64,000 bases of DNA. It comes from Deltaproteobacteria bacterium (GTDB lineage: Bacteria; Desulfobacterota; Binatia; UBA1149; JAJCZL01). Below, piece by piece: positions 58,742 through 64,000 of this stretch. Every line of letters starts with the position of its first letter. Positions within the stretch are counted from its first letter, which is position 1. The notes under the pieces are model-generated. The model did not search any database, was not told the DNA's origin, and worked only from the letters and a program-made list of their open reading frames with translations. The position numbers and the translations under genes were made by a program. The DNA lies in NCBI GenBank assembly GCA_029262415.1, contig JAJCZL010000018.1, positions 1 to 64,000 of the forward strand, written 5' to 3'.

Positions 58742-60535
58742 ATGAGTCCCACAAACTACCCGGAGTTTTTCACACAACGCTGCCGCACCGCAAGTGCCCC
58801 GGGTAGGCTTGTGATCGGCGTCGCCCTAGCCTGCCTCTGCGCACTGAGCTACGGCTGCGACCGCGCCGAGCAACAACGGAGCGGCTTCGAAAGCATCGCC
58901 ACCGTAGCCGAGTTGCAGGCACATACCGCAGAATTCAGGCGTGGGGTCGAGAAGGTAACCGACGGTGTGTGGATCGCGATCGGTTACGGGCTTGCGAATT
59001 CGATTCTGATCGAGGCCGAGGACGGATTGATCGTCGTCGACACCATGGAGTCTCTACGCGAGGGCCGCAGCGTGGCAACCGAGTTCCGTAAACTGTCGGA
59101 CAAGCCGCTGCGCGCGATCATCTATACGCACAACCATACCGACCACGTTTTCGGCGCGCAGTCCTACCTCGACGTTCTCGCCGACGACGGCATCCCCGTC
59201 GAAGTGTTTGCGCACGACACCACCGCCGGTTTAGTCGACCGTATTGTAAGTGAATACCGGCCGATCATCACGCAGCGCAGTCTGCGCATGTTCGGCACCT
59301 ACCTTGACGACGCCGCGCTGGTCAACAACGGCATCGGGCCGCGCCTGGGCGTGAACTCCGACAGCGGGTTCGGTTTCGTGCGGCCGACCCAGACGTTCAG
59401 TGACAGCCTGAAGACCACCGTCGCGGGCATCGACCTTGAACTGGTCCATGCACCCGGAGAAACCGACGACCAGCTCTTCGTATGGATTGCCGAGCGCGGC
59501 CTGCTATGCCCCGGCGACAATCTCTATAAAACCTTTCCTAACCTTTACACGATCCGCGGCACGCCCTACCGTTCGCTCAAATCGTGGGCACGTAGCATCG
59601 ATGCAATGCGACGGCTGCCGGTCGAACATGTCGCGCCAAGCCATACCCGGCCGATCCACGGACGCAAAGAGATCTACGACATCCTCACCGACTACCGCGA
59701 CGCGATCCGCTACGTTTACGATCAAACCGTACGCCACATTAATGCCGGCCTGACACCCGATGAGATCGCAGGACGCGTAAAGCTCCCCGAGCACCTGGCA
59801 AGCTCGCCCTACCTGGCCGAGTTCTACGGAACACCGGCATGGTCGGCACGCTCGGTGTTCGCAGGGAATCTCGGTTGGTTCGATGGTAATCCTGCGACGC
59901 TGAGCCCACTGGCGCCGAACGATTACGCCCGGCGCATTGCCGGGCTCGCCGGTGGTGTCGAAAAGCTACGCGCGAGTCTTGCCGAGGCTGCACGAGAGAA
60001 AAGCTGGCAGTGGGCACTCGAGCTTTCCGATCTCGTCTTACGCATTGCACCCGGCGACAAAGAAACCATAGCAACGCGCATCACTGCGCTGACCGCGCTG
60101 GGCGAGGCCGCCTCCAACCCTAACGCACGCCACTACTACCTGACCAGCGCACTCGAGCTGCGCGACGGCCTGGTAATCAAGCCGATCACGAGCGGATCCG
60201 ACGCGATGCTGCGCGCGTTGCCGCTCGATGCGATTTTTGAATCGCTCGCCGTCAATCTGCATGCCGAAAACGCGCTCGATCTTGACCAGAAGGTCGGCTT
60301 CACTTTCACCGACTCGGGCAATACCTGGACGCTGTGGGTACGCCGCGGCGTGGTCGAACATCACTCGGGGCTGCGCGAGGATCTCGACATGCACGTGCGC
60401 ACCGACGAGCTCAAATTCAAAAAGATGCTGTCCGGCCGGCGCAGCGCAGCGCTGGCACTGGCCACCGACTTCGCATTCGAATCCGGTGGGCGGGTAGCGC
60501 TCGCCAAGTTCCTGAAGCTGTTCGAGCCGGAGTAG
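58742..60535 (+). CDS. SdsA/Yjc-type alkylsulfatase (metallo-beta-lactamase fold)
   Basis: A 597-residue exported lipoprotein-like enzyme. Signal peptide with lipobox-type end (CLCALSYGC). The metallo-beta-lactamase core has 'LANSILIEAEDGLIVVDTMES', zinc motif THNHTDH (H-x-H-x-D-H), 'HAPGETDDQLFVW' and 'LLCPGDNLYKTFPNLYTIRG'. A helical dimer region follows, then an SCP2-like C-terminal domain from about residue 470. It fits the SdsA1 family, which cleaves primary or secondary alkyl sulfates such as detergents. The start at 58742 has GAGGAG eight bases upstream. Confidence 0.9.
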   Translation: MSPTNYPEFFTQRCRTASAPGRLVIGVALACLCALSYGCDRAEQQRSGFESIATVAELQAHTAEFRRGVEKVTDGVWIAIGYGLANSILIEAEDGLIVVDTMESLREGRSVATEFRKLSDKPLRAIIYTHNHTDHVFGAQSYLDVLADDGIPVEVFAHDTTAGLVDRIVSEYRPIITQRSLRMFGTYLDDAALVNNGIGPRLGVNSDSGFGFVRPTQTFSDSLKTTVAGIDLELVHAPGETDDQLFVWIAERGLLCPGDNLYKTFPNLYTIRGTPYRSLKSWARSIDAMRRLPVEHVAPSHTRPIHGRKEIYDILTDYRDAIRYVYDQTVRHINAGLTPDEIAGRVKLPEHLASSPYLAEFYGTPAWSARSVFAGNLGWFDGNPATLSPLAPNDYARRIAGLAGGVEKLRASLAEAAREKSWQWALELSDLVLRIAPGDKETIATRITALTALGEAASNPNARHYYLTSALELRDGLVIKPITSGSDAMLRALPLDAIFESLAVNLHAENALDLDQKVGFTFTDSGNTWTLWVRRGVVEHHSGLREDLDMHVRTDELKFKKMLSGRRSAALALATDFAFESGGRVALAKFLKLFEPE

Positions 60536-60789
60536 TTCGAGACCGCAGCGGACTAAACGCCCGTGCGGCTCAGCTGCGACGGCCGTTGCCTCAGCGGGTC
60601 TTCAACAGGGGGTTTGTTCGCGACGAAGGCGGAAGGCGCTGACGGGCTAGGCGCTTGCACAACCGCTGCTCCGAAGTAGACTATCGCCTATTCTTCGGGG
60701 GACCTTTTAGCACGACAACCACGCTTGCGCCGGGTGCATCGGCGCCGACAGCACGTGACAAGTAGTTTCTCTCGACCAAGGACAAGCCG

Positions 60790-61527
60790 ATGAAAGCAAT
60801 AATCAACCCTACCAATGACAGCGATACCACCCGAAACGCCCGTCGCGCACGCCCGGTCTCGCCGACCGGCTTGGTAATCGCGAGCGTGGGAATCGCACTG
60901 CTCGCAAGCGGCTGCGTCGCCGAAACCCACCGCGTGGTCGCCACCCAGCAGGTCGCAACTGCCAACACGATCTACAACGGCCCGCGTCATGCGCTGGTGG
61001 TCGGCAAGTTCAACAACCGCTCGACCTACATGCAGGGGATATTCTCGGGCGGTATCGACAAGCTCGGTAACCAAGCCAAGACCATCCTCAAAACGCACCT
61101 GCAACAGACCAACCGTTTCACGGTGATGGATCGTGAGAACATGGAGGAGATCGCGCAAGAAGCAGAGCTTCGCGGCACCAAGCAGAACCTGACCGGCGCG
61201 CAAGTTGCGGTTACCGGCGACGTCACCGAGTTCGGCCGCCGGGATACCGGCGACACGCAACTGTTCGGCATCCTCGGTCAGGGCAAACAGCAAATGGCCT
61301 ACGCCAAGGTGATGCTTAACATCGTCGACACGCGTACATCCGAGATAGTTTACTCGGCGCAGGGCGCTGGCGAATACGCTCTCGACAACCGCGAGGTGGT
61401 GGGCTTCGGCACCCGCGCCGGGTACGACTCGACGCTGAACGGTAAGGTGCTCAACCTTGCGATCACCGACGCCGTCAACAACTTGGTTGCAGCGCTCGAG
61501 CAAGGCGCGTGGCGGCCAAGCGATTGA
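60790..61527 (+). CDS. CsgG-family outer-membrane lipoprotein
   Basis: A 245-residue lipoprotein (lipobox LLASGC near residue 42). The CsgG pattern follows: 'HALVVGKFNNRSTYMQGIFSGGIDKLGNQAKTILKTHL', 'RFTVMDRENMEEIAQEAELRGTKQNLTGAQVAVTGDVTEFG', and 'MLNIVDTRTSEIVYSAQGAGEY'. CsgG forms oligomeric pores for curli export, but here no curli genes are present; with DUF4810 and DUF799 partners it belongs to the distinct three-gene lipoprotein cassette found in many Proteobacteria. AAGGAC precedes the start. Confidence 0.92.
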   Translation: MKAIINPTNDSDTTRNARRARPVSPTGLVIASVGIALLASGCVAETHRVVATQQVATANTIYNGPRHALVVGKFNNRSTYMQGIFSGGIDKLGNQAKTILKTHLQQTNRFTVMDRENMEEIAQEAELRGTKQNLTGAQVAVTGDVTEFGRRDTGDTQLFGILGQGKQQMAYAKVMLNIVDTRTSEIVYSAQGAGEYALDNREVVGFGTRAGYDSTLNGKVLNLAITDAVNNLVAALEQGAWRPSD

Positions 61528-61907
61528 GCACGGGGAAATCAGCGGCGCTAGTTCTGGTTCTGTGCGGCGCGTCGATCGGGTGTGTACCGCAAAAAGCACC
61601 GCAGCAGTACTACTGGGGCGACTACCAACAAGTCGTATACGACATGTACATGAAACCGGGCCAAGCAGACCCCGGCCAACAGATCGTCAGGTTGAGCCAA
61701 GACGTTCAAAAGGCTGCCGGTGAGGGCAAATCCGCAGCCCCCGGTGTCCACGCGCATCTGGGGTATGCCTACTACTTGAACGGCCAACTCGACGCTGCCG
61801 TCGAACAGTTTAGCGTCGAGAAAGAACTGTTCCCCGACGCTGCAACGTTCATGGATACACTGATCGGTCAGATCACATCCGCTGCCGGCGCGGCCGCTAC
61901 CCAATGA
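61509..61907 (+). CDS. DUF4810 lipoprotein
   Basis: A 132-residue lipoprotein with lipobox GASIGC near residue 25. The DUF4810 core is 'QQYYWGDYQQVVYDMYMKPG' then 'AAPGVHAHLGYAYYLNGQLDAAVEQFSVEKELFPDAATFMDTLI', a short TPR-like helical pair. It overlaps the CsgG-like gene by 19 bases and the DUF799 gene by four. It is an invariant partner of those two in this cassette; the molecular role is unknown. Confidence 0.9.
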   Translation: MAAKRLSTGKSAALVLVLCGASIGCVPQKAPQQYYWGDYQQVVYDMYMKPGQADPGQQIVRLSQDVQKAAGEGKSAAPGVHAHLGYAYYLNGQLDAAVEQFSVEKELFPDAATFMDTLIGQITSAAGAAATQ

Positions 61908-62584
61908 TGCCTCGGTGCTTGAGGTCCCCGGCGGCGACAGCGGCACTACTGGCCATGAGCGCAACGCTGTTCGTCGGTGCGTGCACGGTCGCCCAGACGC
62001 CGATCGACCGCTCGCAGTTTTACGCGCACATGCCGCGCTCGATCGCGGTTTTGACACCCCTTAACAACAGTACCAACGTCGAGTCGCCCTACTCTTATCT
62101 CTCGACGATCACGCTGCCGTTGGCCGAACGCGGCTACTACGTGATACCCGTGGCGGTACTCGACAACGTGATGAAAGAAAACGGTTTACCGACCGGAGGC
62201 GAGATGCATTCAGCGCCTTTGGACAAAATTGGCGAGATCGTCGGCGCTGACGCGGTGCTCTACGTAGAGATCAATGCGTATGGGCAGAGCTACCAAATCC
62301 TCTCCTCCAACACCATCGTCAACGCCGACGCACGCCTGGTTGACACCCGCACCGGCACCACGCTGTGGAGCGGGCGATCCTATGCAAAGCAGAGTTCGGG
62401 CGACGGTGGCGGCAACGGCCTGGCCGGCATGCTGGTCAATGCCCTGGTAACCCAAGTTGTCTCCGCGGCCGCCGACCCCGCCCACGCGCTCGCACACGGC
62501 GCGAACCACCTAATGGTATACTCCGAGGCCACCGGATTGCCGATCGGACCCCACCACCCCGACTACGTCGAAGTCGGCCAATAA
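61904..62584 (+). CDS. DUF799 lipoprotein (GNA1162-like)
   Basis: A 226-residue lipoprotein (lipobox LFVGAC near residue 27) like Neisseria GNA1162: 'MPRSIAVLTPLNNSTNVESPYSYLSTITLPLAERGYYVIPVAV', then 'VGADAVLYVEINAYGQSYQIL' and 'RLVDTRTGTTLWSGRSYA'. The fold is related to the TolB/CsgG N-terminal domain. It completes the three-gene cassette and starts inside the DUF4810 stop (ATGA). Confidence 0.9.
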   Translation: MMPRCLRSPAATAALLAMSATLFVGACTVAQTPIDRSQFYAHMPRSIAVLTPLNNSTNVESPYSYLSTITLPLAERGYYVIPVAVLDNVMKENGLPTGGEMHSAPLDKIGEIVGADAVLYVEINAYGQSYQILSSNTIVNADARLVDTRTGTTLWSGRSYAKQSSGDGGGNGLAGMLVNALVTQVVSAAADPAHALAHGANHLMVYSEATGLPIGPHHPDYVEVGQ

Positions 62585-62648
62585 CCCGCCAAAAGCGCGC
62601 CAAGCCCATCGATTTTCAGCCTTTGGGCCAGAAAGCTGTTGACGGTGT

Positions 62649-62666
62649 GTTTAGAAAAATCTAAAC
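62649..62666. promoter_or_regulatory. Candidate operator of the GbsR-family regulator
   Basis: GTTTAGA and TCTAAAC flank AAAA, a perfect 18-bp dyad with seven-base arms. It lies 53 bases before the regulator start and just after the DUF799 gene, in an A/T-rich patch. It is a good place for autoregulation; further palindromic ACGT-rich sequence follows at 62667-62679. Confidence 0.5.
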
Positions 62667-62718
62667 GTTACGTACGTTCGCTGATCAGAGTGATGGCGAG
62701 AGGAGGCTGAGAACGGCC

Positions 62719-63282
62719 ATGGACAGAGCGCAGGCTATCTTTGTTGACGGAATCGGTGCGGCAGCCGCGACCTCCGGCGTGCTCAACACGCTTCAGGGGC
62801 GCATCTTCGCTCTGCTCTACCTGCAGACCGCACCACTTTCCCTCGACGACATCGCGAGCGAACTCGGCCAGAGCAAGAGCAACGTCTCGATCAACATCCG
62901 CGGTCTCACCGAATGGCATTTGGTCAAGCGTATCCACGTCAGCGGATCGCGCCGCGATCACTATGAGGGCGCGACCGATCTCGTGCGCGTAATGCAAGAG
63001 ATCATCGAGCGCCGCTTTCGCTGGAATATGCGCCAGGTAATGGCGACCGTAGAAGAGACCACCCGTGCGCGCAAAGAAGAGCCTGGCAAAGAAGAACAGG
63101 CCGACCTCATCGACCGGCGGCTGGGGAACCTGAAAACATTCTTCATCATGATGGACGCAACGGCCGCTTCGTTGTCGCCCGGTCGGCCGTTTCCGCCTAC
63201 GCCGGCATCCGACGCGGCGGCAAGACCGAAGACCACGACTACCGCGAAGAAGACGCACAAAGCCCCGGCAAGGAGGCGATAA
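62719..63282 (+). CDS. GbsR/MarR-family transcriptional regulator
   Basis: A 187-residue winged-helix regulator: 'GRIFALLYLQTAPLSLDDIASELGQSKSNVSINIRGLTEWHLVKRIHV' is the GbsR-type helix-turn-helix, followed by 'GSRRDHYEGATDLVRVMQEIIERRFRWNM' (dimer helices). The C-terminal 30 residues are basic and proline-rich (AARPKTTTTAKKTHKAPARRR), an unusual tail that could add nonspecific DNA contact. GbsR proteins often respond to osmolytes or quinone-related signals. The next gene follows two bases later with its own AAGGAGG. Confidence 0.88.
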   Translation: MDRAQAIFVDGIGAAAATSGVLNTLQGRIFALLYLQTAPLSLDDIASELGQSKSNVSINIRGLTEWHLVKRIHVSGSRRDHYEGATDLVRVMQEIIERRFRWNMRQVMATVEETTRARKEEPGKEEQADLIDRRLGNLKTFFIMMDATAASLSPGRPFPPTPASDAAARPKTTTTAKKTHKAPARRR

Positions 63283-63284
63283 CC

Positions 63285-64000
63285 ATGGACCCTATCGTAC
63301 GCGTGCTGCTGGCTTGGGCACTTTTCGCTGGAACCCACATCGGACTTGCCGCGCTACCGTGGCGCGACGGGCTCACCCGGCGCATCGGTAAGCAAGGATT
63401 CACGACCCTGTACTCGTTGGCTGCTGCGGCCACATTCGCAGTTCTGATCACCACCTACGCGGGTGCGCAGACGCAAGGCCCGGCCGGACTCGCGCTCGGC
63501 AGAACCTGGCTAGGGGTCCCGCTCATCGCGCTCAGCGTGTTCGGTGTGGTATCCATGTTCGCCGCGCTGATGCACTACCCCGCGTCGGCCTACGCCATAA
63601 GCGCGGCCGGACAAAAGCCCGAGCCGCGCGGCTTCGAGCGCATCACCCGTCACGGCTTCGCAATCGGTCTTTCGCTTGTCGGCCTCGCGCACGCGGGCCT
63701 GGCCGCCTACATGACCGGCACGGTGTTCTTCGCGGCATTGGCGGTGTTCGGGTTTGTCGGCAGCGCACACCAAGACACCAAACTGCTCGCCCGCGAACCC
63801 GATACGCACGCCTCGTTTATGGAGAAAAGCTCACTCGTGCCGTTCGCCGCGATTCTGAGCGGCCGTAACCGTTTGGTTCTCAGTGAACTGCGCCCTGTTT
63901 CATTTGCGCTCGGACTACTCGCGGCCTGGGGTCTGCACCTGGCCCACCCGGCGATCTTTGACCATGGCGGCGTCTACGTCATCGCAACGGTACTCGGCGG
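63285..64000 (+). CDS. NnrU-family membrane protein (truncated by window end)
   Basis: The first 238 codons are visible; the gene runs past 64000. An AAGGAGG site precedes the ATG. The protein has several hydrophobic segments: 'VLLAWALFAGTHIGLAAL', 'LAAAATFAVLITTYA', 'LIALSVFGVVSMFAAL', 'FFAALAVFGFVGSAHQDTKLL' and 'VSFALGLLAAWGLHL'. 'ERITRHGFAIGLSLVGLAHAG' and 'FGFVGSAHQDTKLL' are NnrU-type motifs (isoprenylcysteine methyltransferase-like group). It probably forms an operon with the GbsR-like regulator. Role unknown; NnrU is linked to denitrification genes in other bacteria. Confidence 0.8.
   Translation, partial: MDPIVRVLLAWALFAGTHIGLAALPWRDGLTRRIGKQGFTTLYSLAAAATFAVLITTYAGAQTQGPAGLALGRTWLGVPLIALSVFGVVSMFAALMHYPASAYAISAAGQKPEPRGFERITRHGFAIGLSLVGLAHAGLAAYMTGTVFFAALAVFGFVGSAHQDTKLLAREPDTHASFMEKSSLVPFAAILSGRNRLVLSELRPVSFALGLLAAWGLHLAHPAIFDHGGVYVIATVLG

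Overview
The window is high-GC, densely packed bacterial DNA. There is no rRNA, tRNA or other strong phylogenetic marker, so the organism cannot be named. Twin-arginine-exported molybdoenzymes, thrombospondin-type-3 repeats, DUF1329 and DUF7064-like proteins, SCP2-like proteins and an SdsA-type alkylsulfatase together suggest an uncultured environmental proteobacterium or a deltaproteobacterium/Binatota-like lineage that handles hydrophobic substrates (hydrocarbons, steroids, terpenoids, surfactants). That assignment is inference. A glycyl radical enzyme and quinone/cytochrome c-linked molybdoenzymes point to anaerobic or facultative life, while a diiron protein set implies some oxygen chemistry too.

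Layout. 1-4.7 kb: a TetR regulator divergent from an operon for a diiron ferritin-like protein, an SCP2-like protein, a 2[4Fe-4S] ferredoxin and an exported DUF1329 protein, then a SnoaL-like gene. 4.8-6.9 kb: a MazEF-type toxin-antitoxin pair with a perfect operator palindrome, then an arsR-acr3 arsenic operon. 7.1-10.8 kb: a DUF7064-like protein, an EthD protein, an IS remnant, a DUF374 acyltransferase and a DsbB/DsbA-like pair of lower GC. 11.1-15.5 kb: two histidine kinases, a response regulator and a cysteine-rich PAS-LuxR regulator. 15.6-19.9 kb: small enzymes and an ArsR-family regulator co-directional with an RND exporter.

The centrepiece is 19.9-41.4 kb: one minus-strand, 13-gene, gap-free operon. 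It encodes FIVE different ethylbenzene-dehydrogenase/steroid-C25-dehydrogenase-type molybdopterin catalytic subunits (alpha5, alpha4, alpha3, alpha2, alpha1 in transcription order) but only one four-cluster iron-sulfur beta subunit, one EbdC-like gamma subunit, one cytochrome b, one TorD-like chaperone and one diheme cytochrome c fused to a second EbdC-like domain. An APH-fold kinase, an unknown helical protein and a DUF7064-like protein complete it. A well-matched sigma-54 promoter lies upstream of the first gene. The simplest reading is a shared electron-transfer chassis that accepts interchangeable catalytic subunits, each perhaps for a different hydrocarbon or steroid position.

41.9-52.3 kb: a large exported beta-helix protein with an internal duplication, an intergenic region with a near-perfect long hairpin and IS debris, an acyltransferase-3 protein, a small GDT1-type transporter, two small coupled genes, a Fur-box-preceded feoAB operon and a beta-lactamase-fold hydrolase. 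52.4-58.1 kb: an AhbC/NirJ-like SPASM radical SAM protein convergent with an operon of glycyl radical enzyme, its activase and an FMN-binding-like split-barrel protein. 58.1-64 kb: a secreted protein, an alkylsulfatase, the CsgG-DUF4810-DUF799 lipoprotein operon, a GbsR/MarR regulator and an NnrU-family gene cut by the window end.
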